From NCBI RefSeq assembly GCF_001688725.2, contig NZ_CP015401.2, positions 620,001-684,000 on the forward strand: a stretch of DNA of 64,000 bases, read 5' to 3'. Position numbers and translations under genes: made by a program. The first letter of the stretch is position 1. The number at the start of each line of letters is the position of its first letter. Below the pieces are notes generated by a model, which was not told the origin of the DNA, searched no databases, and saw nothing but the letters and a program-made list of their open reading frames with translations. Below are positions 17,393-26,055 of the stretch, piece after piece. Origin of the DNA: Bacteroides caecimuris (GTDB lineage: Bacteria; Bacteroidota; Bacteroidia; Bacteroidales; Bacteroidaceae).

Positions 17393-20300
17393 ATGAAAAA
17401 ACTCTTTATCCTTTTGTTCCTCTTCATTACTTTAGGAACAAACGCACAAAACAATAAAGTTTCCGGCCTCAACGCCCGTCAGTTTCATAAATATTGGAAG
17501 GTAGAGTCGGAATCACCGGATTATAAAGTGACATTTCAGGGTGATACCGCTGAAATACTGTCTCCTAAAGGTCTTACCTTATGGAGGAAAGAAAAGATGA
17601 GCGGACGGGTAACCATTGAATATGATGCATGTGTAGTTGTAGAAAAAGAAGGAGACCGTTTGAGTGACCTGAATTGCTTTTGGATGGCTTCGGACCCAAA
17701 ACATCCTGATAATATATGGAAACGTGAGAAGTGGCGTAGCGGAATCTTTCTGAATTGTTATTCTTTGCAACTCTATTACATGGGATATGGTGGAAATTAT
17801 AACTCTACTACACGCTTCCGTCGTTATGACGGCAATGAAGCAGGAATCACAGATCCCAAAGTACGCCCTGCCATACTGAAAGAATATACAGATACCGAAC
17901 ATTTGCTAAAAGCGAATCACTGGTATCACATTAAGATAACAAATGAAAATAATAGAGTTAGTTATTACATAGACGGCAAGAGACTGGTGGACTTCCGCGA
18001 TGCCGAACCTCTGACAGAAGGATGGTTCGGCTTTCGCACCACCTTATCCCGTACCCGTATTACAAACTTCCGCTACGAATGTTTGCCATCCCAAACGTCT
18101 ACTGTTCCTTTACATTGGATCGGCAATACGCCTGAACAAGACAAAGCTGTAAGTTTCGGAGTTCCTTTTGATGAAGGCTACCTATTTCCTGAAACTTCAT
18201 TGCGACTAAAAACAGATAGAAATCAAGAGATTCCGGTAGATACTTGGCCATTGGCTTACTGGCCGGATGGTTCCGTGAAATGGAGCGGAGTTGCCGGAGT
18301 CATTCCTGCCGGAACAGAAAGACTGACATTAGAAAAAGCCCCCCGGAAAGCAAAAACTATCAATAAACAGCCTAATGCTTCTATTGCAATCACTGAAACG
18401 CCTGAAAATATTCAAATTGAAACAGGGCTAATTTCCGTATTTATTCCCCGACGCGGAGATTCCCTGATTGATAGCCTGTTATATAAAGGAACTAAAGTAG
18501 GAGAAAAAGCGCGTCTGATTTGTAATACTCAAAGCGAGCCGATTCAAGAAAATACATCTCAAATATCTTTTACTCATTACATAGGGGAAATAAAATCAGT
18601 AACCATAGAACGTCTGGGCGCTGTACGGGCACTTGTAAAGTTGGAAGGGATACATCGGAATAGGAAGAATAACCGTGAGTGGCTTCCTTTTGTGGTACGT
18701 CTTTATTTTTATGGTGGCAGTGAACAGATCAAAATGGTACATAGTTTCGTCTATGACGGAGATCAGGAGAAAGATTTCATTCGTAGTTTGGGTATCCGTT
18801 TCGACGTTCCTATGCGTGAAGCTCTGTATAATCGTCATATTGCTTTCTCGTGTGCAGATGGAGGAGTGTGGAGCGAGCCGGTACAACCATTGGTAGGGCG
18901 TCGCATACTCACTTTAAATAAGGCAGATAATTTAAATAAGACAGATAATAAGAAAAACAGTAATAAAAAGAAGGATGCACAACAGAAGCCAACAGATGAA
19001 TCCTCCCTGCAAGAGCAGCAAATGGAAGGCAAACGTATTCCGCCTTATGAATCTTTCGATGAAAAGAACCGCTCTCTGCTCGATAACTGGGCTTCATGGA
19101 ATGATTACCGTCTGTCTCAACTCACTGCCGATGCTTTCTCCATTCGTAAACGTGCCAATAACGATAATCCCTGGATAGGAACCTTTTCCGGCACACGTAG
19201 CGATGGATATACTTTTGTCGGAGATATTACCGGAGGATTAGGACTTTGTATGCATGACTTTTGGCAGTCTTATCCCTCTTCTATTGAAATCTCAGACGCA
19301 CGAACCCCGGTAGCTACCCTTACCGCCTGGTTGTGGAGCCCGGAGTCCGAGCCTATGGATTTGCGGCATTATGATCGTATAGCTCATGACCTGAATGCCA
19401 GCTATGAAGATGTTCAGGAAGGCATGAGCACGCCATACGGTATTGCCCGTACCACTACGTTTACACTGATCCCACAAAGTGGTTATACCGGGAAAAAGGC
19501 TTTTGCTGATTATGCCAAACAGTTTTCTAGCCCTAGTCTGTTAATGCCAACCCCGAATTATCTTCATGCCCGCCAAGCTTTCGGGATATGGAGTCTCCCT
19601 GACCGTACCACTCCATTCCGTACTCGTGTAGAAGACCGCTTGGATGCTTATATTGACTTCTATCAGAAAGCAATCGAACAAAACAAGTGGTACGGTTTCT
19701 GGAATTATGGTGATGTAATGCACGCTTATGACCCCGTTCGTCATACCTGGCGTTACGATGTCGGAGGATTTGCCTGGGACAATACGGAACTGGCTTCTAA
19801 TATGTGGCTATGGTATAATTTCCTGCGTACCGGGCGTATGGATATCTGGCGTATGGCAGAAGCTATGACGCGTCATACGGGTGAAGTGGATGTCTACCAT
19901 ATCGGCCCCAATGCCGGATTAGGCAGTCGGCATAATGTAAGTCATTGGGGATGCGGAGCAAAAGAAGCGCGAATCAGCCAGGCCGCCTGGAACCGTTTCT
20001 ACTATTACCTTACTACGGACGAACGTTGCGGTGATTTAATGACTGAAGTGAAGGATGCCGACCACAAACTCTATGAACTGGACCCTATGCGCCTGGCCCA
20101 ACCTCGCAGTGAATATCCTTGTACTGCTCCCGCTCGTTTGCGTATCGGTCCCGACTGGCTGGCTTATGCCGGTAATTGGATGACAGAATGGGAGCGCACA
20201 GGTAACACTGCTTATCGTGATAAAATAAAAGCCGGAATGAAAAGCATTGCCGCCCTGCCTAACCGCCTTTTTACCGGTCCCAAAGCTCTAGGATTTGATC

Positions 20301-20740
20301 CGTCAACAGGGATTATCACAACCGAATGTGACCCCAAACTGGAAACAACCAACCATTTAATGACGATTATGGGCGGATTTGAGATAGCCAATGAAATGAT
20401 GCGTATGATTGATATACCCGAATGGAAAGACGCCTGGCTTGACCATGCTGCACGTTACAAGAAGAAAGCATGGGAACTTAGCCATAGCCGTTTTCGTGTT
20501 TCCCGCCTGATGGCTTACGCAGCTTATCACTTGCGTAATACCCAAATGGCTGAAGAAGCCTGGAAAGATTTGTTTACCCGGTTGGAACATACACCTGCAC
20601 CGCCTTTCCGCATCACTACCATACTTCCGCCGGAAGTACCGTCTCCATTAGATGAATGTACGAGCATCAGCACGAATGATGCCGCTCTTTGGAGTCTGGA
20701 TGCTATTTATATGCAGGAGGTTATTCCAATAGATAACTGA
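17393..20740 (+). CDS. Exo-rhamnogalacturonan lyase (PL26, YetA/PcRGLX type) with N-terminal DUF6250-like domain
   Basis: A 1,115-residue secreted protein; MKKLFILLFLFITLGTNAQ is the signal peptide. Residues about 25-225 form a concanavalin-like sandwich of the DUF6250 type (GRVTIEYDACVVV, LNCFWMASDP, NHWYHIKI, GWFGFRTTLSRT). Residues about 240-1,100 match the three-part YetA/PcRGLX arrangement (PVDTWPLAYWPDGSVKWSG, then GTFSGTRSDGYTF, then an alpha/alpha-type C-terminal region with HNVSHWGCGAKEARI). PL26 enzymes release unsaturated disaccharide units from RG-I ends. A Lys/Asn/Asp-rich insert near 505-545 looks like a flexible linker. It is probably periplasmic or surface-located. Family call moderately firm; no individual catalytic residue assigned. 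Confidence 0.8.
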   Translation: MKKLFILLFLFITLGTNAQNNKVSGLNARQFHKYWKVESESPDYKVTFQGDTAEILSPKGLTLWRKEKMSGRVTIEYDACVVVEKEGDRLSDLNCFWMASDPKHPDNIWKREKWRSGIFLNCYSLQLYYMGYGGNYNSTTRFRRYDGNEAGITDPKVRPAILKEYTDTEHLLKANHWYHIKITNENNRVSYYIDGKRLVDFRDAEPLTEGWFGFRTTLSRTRITNFRYECLPSQTSTVPLHWIGNTPEQDKAVSFGVPFDEGYLFPETSLRLKTDRNQEIPVDTWPLAYWPDGSVKWSGVAGVIPAGTERLTLEKAPRKAKTINKQPNASIAITETPENIQIETGLISVFIPRRGDSLIDSLLYKGTKVGEKARLICNTQSEPIQENTSQISFTHYIGEIKSVTIERLGAVRALVKLEGIHRNRKNNREWLPFVVRLYFYGGSEQIKMVHSFVYDGDQEKDFIRSLGIRFDVPMREALYNRHIAFSCADGGVWSEPVQPLVGRRILTLNKADNLNKTDNKKNSNKKKDAQQKPTDESSLQEQQMEGKRIPPYESFDEKNRSLLDNWASWNDYRLSQLTADAFSIRKRANNDNPWIGTFSGTRSDGYTFVGDITGGLGLCMHDFWQSYPSSIEISDARTPVATLTAWLWSPESEPMDLRHYDRIAHDLNASYEDVQEGMSTPYGIARTTTFTLIPQSGYTGKKAFADYAKQFSSPSLLMPTPNYLHARQAFGIWSLPDRTTPFRTRVEDRLDAYIDFYQKAIEQNKWYGFWNYGDVMHAYDPVRHTWRYDVGGFAWDNTELASNMWLWYNFLRTGRMDIWRMAEAMTRHTGEVDVYHIGPNAGLGSRHNVSHWGCGAKEARISQAAWNRFYYYLTTDERCGDLMTEVKDADHKLYELDPMRLAQPRSEYPCTAPARLRIGPDWLAYAGNWMTEWERTGNTAYRDKIKAGMKSIAALPNRLFTGPKALGFDPSTGIITTECDPKLETTNHLMTIMGGFEIANEMMRMIDIPEWKDAWLDHAARYKKKAWELSHSRFRVSRLMAYAAYHLRNTQMAEEAWKDLFTRLEHTPAPPFRITTILPPEVPSPLDECTSISTNDAALWSLDAIYMQEVIPIDN

Positions 20741-20769
20741 ACAAGTGTAAAGTAGCACTAGTTGCCTCC

Positions 20770-21025
20770 CAATCTATTAATAGCAAAGTTCTTCCGCATT
20801 AAGGGTAAACTTCCTTTCCCTTACTACCAAACTTGCAATTAACTTATTGCAAACTATAAACGCAAGTTCCGTTTTTATAAATGCAAGCTTTGTTTTTATA
20901 ATCAAAGGCTTCATTTATAAAAACGGAACTTGCGTTTATAGTTTACTCTTAGGCAAACAAAACTTTAGGATTAACCCAATAGAAGTTTGCAAAGGGGTAA
21001 GAGCAACTTTTCTATTAATAGATTG
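20770..21025. repeat. Large nested inverted repeat between convergent genes
   Basis: The inner arms are perfect over 33 bp (20851-20883 and 20912-20944). Outer arms at 20770-20790 and 21005-21025 match over 21 bp with one mismatch. Within the inner part a 21-bp unit of the form tGCAAGnTnnGTTTTTATAA is repeated in tandem (20860-20880, 20881-20901). It separates the PL26 gene from the convergent acetylesterase gene and is a likely bidirectional terminator or repetitive element. Confidence 0.75.
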
Positions 21026-21062
21026 AGTGATAAGTAGCGTAGCCTTCCTTATATTATGCTGC

Positions 21063-22697
21063 TTACTTCAAATATTCCTTCAACGGACAATCTGTCTTTT
21101 TCAGCCCTTCCGCAATACTTTTCGCGTTCATGTGCGCTCCTTTCAGAGAAGTATGTGTATGGTCGTGGTTGTAGTAAGTCGCAGCTTTCTTCACACCCTT
21201 CTTTTCAAGTTTATCAGCACTGATTTTGTTCAGGTCGATAAAGTAAGCTCCGGTGGCTTCGGCAGCTTCGCGTGTCCACTTGCCAAAAGACTCAGTGTTG
21301 CGTTCTATCTTTCCGTCTTTCCATTTGTTGCGTGGTGTATGACTTAGAACGATGGGAATGGCACCTTTCTCCTGAACATCCATGATGAACTTCCGAAGAT
21401 ACCAGCCAAACGTATAAATTACCTGATACTTACCAGTCTTTTCCATTAGAAATACTTTGCTTTCTTCACCGGAACCACGTAATTCGGCACGGGCCTTTCC
21501 TGCATTAATATCTCCTGCATCATTATGCCCGAACTGAATGAGGACGAAATCCCCCGGTTGCAAAGCATTGTATACCTTGTCCCAGCGACCTTCATCGAGG
21601 AAAGTACGTGCACTACGTCCTGCCATCGCACGATTTTCTACAGAAATTTTATTTAGATTGAACTCGTCGGCAATTACGCTTCCCCAACCCCACATACCGT
21701 TTTTGTCTTTATCTTCATTTCGGACCGTACTGTCTCCGATAGTAAACAATACCGGACGTCCCTCTTTCCGACTGGAACCTGTCACTGTATCTTTCTCAAC
21801 AGGCTTCAGATAATTGGCCAATTCCAGCCCTTCATATGCACGTATTCCGTCGGCAGCGGATTCTGCATTTACCTTAGCACCGAAAGCACTGGTGTGGATA
21901 CGGTCGATATAAAACATATATTTCACCTTATTCTTGCCGAACTTTTCAAATTTGCGGGCAGTGATATCATTCAAATCAATAAAAGGAACATGCTGTTCTT
22001 CTGCCACCTGCTTTGCCCACAATCCGAAAGTTTTGTTGACACGTGTGATGATGGTGCTGTCTTTATCTTCCCAAGCATTGCGGGGAGTAAGCGAGAATAG
22101 GATAGGATGAGCACCTTTGGCTTTTACATCCTGAATGAAACGACGCATATATTCCCCGTAGGTATATACGGTTTCTTTCACTCCGGTTTCTTTGATTGTC
22201 ACGTTCAGCGTGTCGTTGCCAATTCCGGGAATGGAAGCACGGGCACGTCCGCTGTCGTATGGGCCGTTGTCATTGTGCCCCAATTCGATGATAACCCAGT
22301 CTCCCGGGCGGACTCCTTTGATTACATCCGGCCATAAACGGTTATAGAAAGTACGGCTACTGGTTCCGCCCAACGCATGATTCTCTACCGTAATCCGGTT
22401 AGAGTCGAAATAATCAGCTGCATAATAGCCCCAGCCCCATTGTCCGTTATTGCCGTTTCCTAAGGTTCCGGTACGCATGGTAGAGTTACCTACCAAGAAC
22501 AGAACAGGGTTGTCACCTTTCCGGCTCGAACCGGCTTCCGGTCGCGAGGTACGTGCTTTGTTCAGGCTGTCCAGCGTGTTGTCAATTACCAGATTGACAT
22601 CTGCCATAGGAGCGGAAACTTTATTTTGTGCTTGCAGTTGCAAACTGAATGTAATGGCTGTCAGCCAACATATATACGGGAATAATTTGTTTTTCAT
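21063..22697 (-). CDS. Tandem SGNH esterase, rhamnogalacturonan acetylesterase (CE12-like)
   Basis: A 544-residue secreted protein with two complete SGNH/GDSL domains in one chain; signal peptide about 1-23. The first domain (about 62-300) has FLVGNST with Ser72, HALGG, ELGHND and DRIHTS. The second (about 312-540) has FTIGDST with Ser323, AMAGRS, QFGHND and DHTHTS. Both therefore keep the Ser, Gly, Asn and Asp-x-x-His blocks needed for activity. CE12 enzymes remove acetyl groups from galacturonate in RG-I, which opens the backbone to lyases. It lies 129 bp downstream of the GH105 gene on the same strand, probably as an operon. The GDS motif is GNS in the first domain. Confidence 0.86.
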   Translation of the reverse strand: MKNKLFPYICWLTAITFSLQLQAQNKVSAPMADVNLVIDNTLDSLNKARTSRPEAGSSRKGDNPVLFLVGNSTMRTGTLGNGNNGQWGWGYYAADYFDSNRITVENHALGGTSSRTFYNRLWPDVIKGVRPGDWVIIELGHNDNGPYDSGRARASIPGIGNDTLNVTIKETGVKETVYTYGEYMRRFIQDVKAKGAHPILFSLTPRNAWEDKDSTIITRVNKTFGLWAKQVAEEQHVPFIDLNDITARKFEKFGKNKVKYMFYIDRIHTSAFGAKVNAESAADGIRAYEGLELANYLKPVEKDTVTGSSRKEGRPVLFTIGDSTVRNEDKDKNGMWGWGSVIADEFNLNKISVENRAMAGRSARTFLDEGRWDKVYNALQPGDFVLIQFGHNDAGDINAGKARAELRGSGEESKVFLMEKTGKYQVIYTFGWYLRKFIMDVQEKGAIPIVLSHTPRNKWKDGKIERNTESFGKWTREAAEATGAYFIDLNKISADKLEKKGVKKAATYYNHDHTHTSLKGAHMNAKSIAEGLKKTDCPLKEYLK

Positions 22698-22718
22698 GAA
22701 TCTGTTTTTTTTTGAAAT

Positions 22719-22753
22719 CCCTCACCGACCGGTGTCTAAACAGTCAGTGAGGG
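22719..22753. repeat. Hairpin in the GH105-CE12 intergenic region
   Basis: CCCTCAC (22719-22725) pairs with GTGAGGG (22747-22753), with an inner GAC/GTC extension, followed on the minus strand by a run of A. It lies just before the acetylesterase start and may attenuate or stabilise the mRNA. A duplicated AAACCTAATGAA motif occurs nearby on the plus strand (about 22782 and 22804). Confidence 0.5.
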
Positions 22754-22826
22754 AACTAGCTACTAACTAACCTCTAACTAAACCTAATGAATGATTATCT
22801 TTAAACCTAATGAAAAACTGTCTATG

Positions 22827-23966
22827 TTATTTTAATTTATAAACTTCTGTTCCGGCAAGTAGGAAACAACCGACTCCGTAGTCTTCAAAGTCGGGCACAC
22901 TCTTATAAGTAACCGGCTGTCCGTCTTTAGGCTCTTTGCCTGTTCCCTGCACATATCCCAAGAATCCGTTCGGATGTACGGCATCTTTCACCATAGCGTT
23001 CCATGCTTTTAAAAGGACGGGAAGATATTCTTTACGGTCGAGCAGTCCGTTGCGCACTCCCCAAGCCATACCGTATACAAACAGTGCTGTCCCGGAAGTC
23101 TCTTTACCTCCGAAGTTCGTCGGATCATGAAGACTCACATTCCAGAAACCATCTTCACGCTGACATTTTTTGAGTGCCTTGCTCATAGCGAGAAAATCAT
23201 TTATATAATCTTGGCGATGTGTTTCATTGGCAGGGATTTCATTCAATACCCGTACAAGAGCTGCATATACCCAGCCATTTCCACGACTCCAGTAGCAATC
23301 CTCTCCATTCGGTTCTTTGTAAGGAGGATCAAAATCATGATCGCGCCACCATAGGCAATCTTTAGGATTATACATTCCGGCTTCTCCGTGCACGTTACGA
23401 GTGTAAGAATACATATCCCACATCTTATCGTAGTATTTCTGTTCACCGGTCATTTTTCCAAACTTTGCGTAGATTGGCATTGCCATCTGGATAGCGTCAA
23501 TCCACCACCAATCGTTCACCTGCGGAGTGTTGACTACCATATCGATACTTGCTTTTATATTCCGGATCATATTCGGATCGGACGGACATATATTATATAA
23601 GTCAATATAAGTTTGTCCGCAACAGTGGTCGTCTGCGTTACGGGTGGTATTGCCGTTTCTCATTCCCCATTTGTGAAAATCAGCCCAATCGTAGGCATAC
23701 TTATAATAATCTTCACGAGGATAAATGCCATACAGAGCCATTAATCCTTCATAATATACGCCTCTCGTCCATATATTGCTTGGACGAACTCTGCCATAGA
23801 AAGAAGGCAATGTGTAGTCGGCATACTTTTTCATAAAGTAGTCGTTTACTTTTACGATAGTCTCTAAAGTCTCTTTTTGTGCAAGTAACTCTTGTGCCAT
23901 GACCGGCTTTCCTGTCATAAGACAAAGAAGAGTTGCTGTAAAGAATGAGAGTAGTGATTTCTTCAT
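22827..23966 (-). CDS. Unsaturated rhamnogalacturonyl hydrolase, GH105
   Basis: A 379-residue protein from the ATG at 23966, chosen because MKKSLLSFFTATLLCLMTGKPVMA is a signal peptide; an in-frame ATG further upstream would bury it. It has the (alpha/alpha)6 barrel motifs of GH105/YteR: NIWTRGVYYEGLMALY, DDHCCGQTYIDLY, WWWIDAIQMAMP with the likely catalytic Asp157, YWSRGNGWVY and a late GTALFVYGMAWGV. The enzyme hydrates and removes the terminal unsaturated galacturonate left by RG lyases, giving rhamnose-ended oligomers. Probably periplasmic. It has a close but truncated relative at 49608-50324 and shares strand and probably transcript with the acetylesterase gene. Confidence 0.92.
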   Translation of the reverse strand: MKKSLLSFFTATLLCLMTGKPVMAQELLAQKETLETIVKVNDYFMKKYADYTLPSFYGRVRPSNIWTRGVYYEGLMALYGIYPREDYYKYAYDWADFHKWGMRNGNTTRNADDHCCGQTYIDLYNICPSDPNMIRNIKASIDMVVNTPQVNDWWWIDAIQMAMPIYAKFGKMTGEQKYYDKMWDMYSYTRNVHGEAGMYNPKDCLWWRDHDFDPPYKEPNGEDCYWSRGNGWVYAALVRVLNEIPANETHRQDYINDFLAMSKALKKCQREDGFWNVSLHDPTNFGGKETSGTALFVYGMAWGVRNGLLDRKEYLPVLLKAWNAMVKDAVHPNGFLGYVQGTGKEPKDGQPVTYKSVPDFEDYGVGCFLLAGTEVYKLK

Positions 23967-24017
23967 GGTGAAATAATTCTGTTTTATTAATTGGGTGTTC
24001 ATTCTAATTTTCATTGG

Positions 24018-24049
24018 CAAAGATAAGGGACGTACTTTTCTTTTTCAAT
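24018..24049 (-). promoter_or_regulatory. Promoter of the GH105-CE12 operon
   Basis: On the minus strand ATTG (24046-24049) is followed by 20 bp and TATCTTTG (24018-24025), a close match to the Bacteroides consensus. The predicted start lies about 45 bp before the ATG. The TTTGTAC box seen at the lyase promoters is not evident here. Confidence 0.75.
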
Positions 24050-24136
24050 GGATTTTCGTTCAGATATATTCATTTTTGTTCACCAGGTAGTTATAATGCG
24101 GTTTAAAAGTGGGGTATATGATGATTTCTACATAGA

Positions 24137-24183
24137 TTTGTACAATATTCTATTTTATAAGTAGGCTGTGCCGCCTACTTTTG
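24137..24183 (+). promoter_or_regulatory. Promoter of the PL11-GH105-rhaM operon with HTCS-type box
   Basis: TTTT (24153-24156), 19 bp, then TACTTTTG (24176-24183). Upstream, TTTGTACAATATTCTATTT begins at 24137, 39 bp before the -7 element, the same distance as in the invertible promoter. The predicted start is about 20 bp before the ATG. The box is a candidate binding site for the locus regulator. Confidence 0.78.
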
Positions 24184-24210
24184 TGTTGTAAATTAATTAA
24201 CGATAAAACT

Positions 24211-26052
24211 ATGAAATGCATAAGTGCTTTTTTAAGTTTGTGTATGATAGCTGCTTTTGTAGTGGCGCAGCCGAACTATGACTTTTCGAAATTGAAACGC
24301 GAACATTTAGGACGCGGGGTAATTGCCATCAGAGAGAATCCTTCTACCGTTGTCGTGTCTTGGCGTTATCTGTCCTCCGATCCGATGGACGAATCTTTTG
24401 ATGTTTATAGAAACGGCAGAAAGTTAAACAAGCGCCCGATAAGGAATGCGACTTTCTTTCAAGATACATATAAAGGTAAGGAAGCCGTGCTTTATACCGT
24501 CAAAACTGTCAAATCGAAAAGGGAAAGCAGTTATCAGTTACCGTCCGATGCTCCGGCTGGTTATCTGAACATCCCGCTGAATCGTCCTGAAAACGGAACG
24601 ACTCCCTCCGGACAAAGTTATTCTTATGCTCCTAATGATGTCAGCATTGGCGATGTGGACGGTGACGGGGAATATGAGATTATCTTGAAATGGGATCCGT
24701 CGAACGCACACGATAATTCGCATGACGGTTACACCGGAGAGGTCTACCTCGACTGTTATAAATTGAAAGGAAAACATTTGTGGCGCATCAATCTGGGACG
24801 TAATATACGTGCCGGTGCACACTACACTCAGTTTATGGTGTTTGACCTCGATGGCGATGGTAAAGCGGAAGTAGTAATGAAAACCGCCGACGGAACAGTG
24901 GACGGAAAAGGTAAAGTGATTGGAGATGCGCAAGCTGACTATCGGAATGAACAGGGACGTATTTTGACCGGACCGGAATATCTGACTGTCTTCAACGGAC
25001 TGACAGGAGAAGCGATGCAAACAATTGATTACGTACCGGAAAGAGGAAACCTGATGGATTGGGGAGACAATTGTGGTAATCGTAGTGACCGCTTTTTGGC
25101 TTGCGTTGCCTATCTCGACGGTATCCATCCTAGTGTTGTGATGTGTCGTGGATATTATACCCGTACAGTATTGGCAGCATACGACTGGAATGGAAAGGAA
25201 CTGAAAGAACGCTGGATTTTCGATAGTAACCACCTTGGTTGTGAAGACTATGCCGGACAAGGTAATCATAACCTTCGGGTAGGTGACGTAGATGGTGACA
25301 GATGCGATGAGATTATCTACGGCTCGTGTGCCATCGACCATAACGGCAAAGGATTGTACACAACGAAGATGGGACATGGAGACGCGATTCATCTGACTCA
25401 TTTCGATCCTTCCCGCAAAGGGTTGCAAGTATGGGACTGTCACGAAAACAAGCGTGACGGAAGTACATACAGAGATGCGGCAACCGGAGAAATACTTTTC
25501 CAGATAAAAGATAGTACAGATGTCGGGCGTTGCATGGCGGCTGATATTGACCCGACCCATCCGGGCGTTGAAATGTGGTCTCTTGCTTCCGGAGGAATAA
25601 GAAATATAAAAGGAGAAGTGGTGAAAGCCGATGTCAGAGGATTGTCATGTAATATGGCTGTCTGGTGGGACGGTGATTTACTGCGCGAACTGCTGGATAG
25701 AAATATAATCAGCAAATATAATTGGAAGAAAGGAGTATGTGAGCGTATAGCCATTTTCGAAGGAGCTCTTTCCAACAACGGAACGAAGGCAACACCTTGT
25801 CTGCAAGGAGATATTGTAGGCGACTGGCGGGAAGAAGTACTGTTGCGCACAGCCGATAATACCGCTTTGCGGCTTTATGTCTCTACCATTCTCACTGATT
25901 ACCGCTTCCACACCTTTTTGGAGGATCCTGTTTATCGCATCAGTATCGCTACCCAGAACGTAGCCTACAACCAGCCGACACAACTGGGATTCTACTTTGG
26001 ACCGGATTTGCAGGGAACCCTATTCAGAGGATGTAAAATACCTAAAAAATAA
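24211..26052 (+). CDS. Rhamnogalacturonan lyase, PL11 family
   Basis: A 613-residue protein from the ATG at 24211, with signal peptide MKCISAFLSLCMIAAFVVAQ and no lipid Cys, so it is probably periplasmic. A short fibronectin-like domain (about 40-115) precedes the propeller with GDVDGDGEYEIILKW, FDLDGDGKAEVVMKTADG, GNRSDRFLACVAYLDG, GQGNHNLRVGDVDGD and GRCMAADIDPTHPG. The terminal YNQPTQLGFYFGPDL is typical of PL11. It cleaves the RG-I backbone by beta-elimination. It is closely related to the PL11 at 32378-34282 and more distant from the lipoprotein PL11 at 15128. It is first in an operon with GH105 and rhaM, with 3 bp to the next start. Confidence 0.93.
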   Translation: MKCISAFLSLCMIAAFVVAQPNYDFSKLKREHLGRGVIAIRENPSTVVVSWRYLSSDPMDESFDVYRNGRKLNKRPIRNATFFQDTYKGKEAVLYTVKTVKSKRESSYQLPSDAPAGYLNIPLNRPENGTTPSGQSYSYAPNDVSIGDVDGDGEYEIILKWDPSNAHDNSHDGYTGEVYLDCYKLKGKHLWRINLGRNIRAGAHYTQFMVFDLDGDGKAEVVMKTADGTVDGKGKVIGDAQADYRNEQGRILTGPEYLTVFNGLTGEAMQTIDYVPERGNLMDWGDNCGNRSDRFLACVAYLDGIHPSVVMCRGYYTRTVLAAYDWNGKELKERWIFDSNHLGCEDYAGQGNHNLRVGDVDGDRCDEIIYGSCAIDHNGKGLYTTKMGHGDAIHLTHFDPSRKGLQVWDCHENKRDGSTYRDAATGEILFQIKDSTDVGRCMAADIDPTHPGVEMWSLASGGIRNIKGEVVKADVRGLSCNMAVWWDGDLLRELLDRNIISKYNWKKGVCERIAIFEGALSNNGTKATPCLQGDIVGDWREEVLLRTADNTALRLYVSTILTDYRFHTFLEDPVYRISIATQNVAYNQPTQLGFYFGPDLQGTLFRGCKIPKK

Positions 26053-26055
26053 AAT

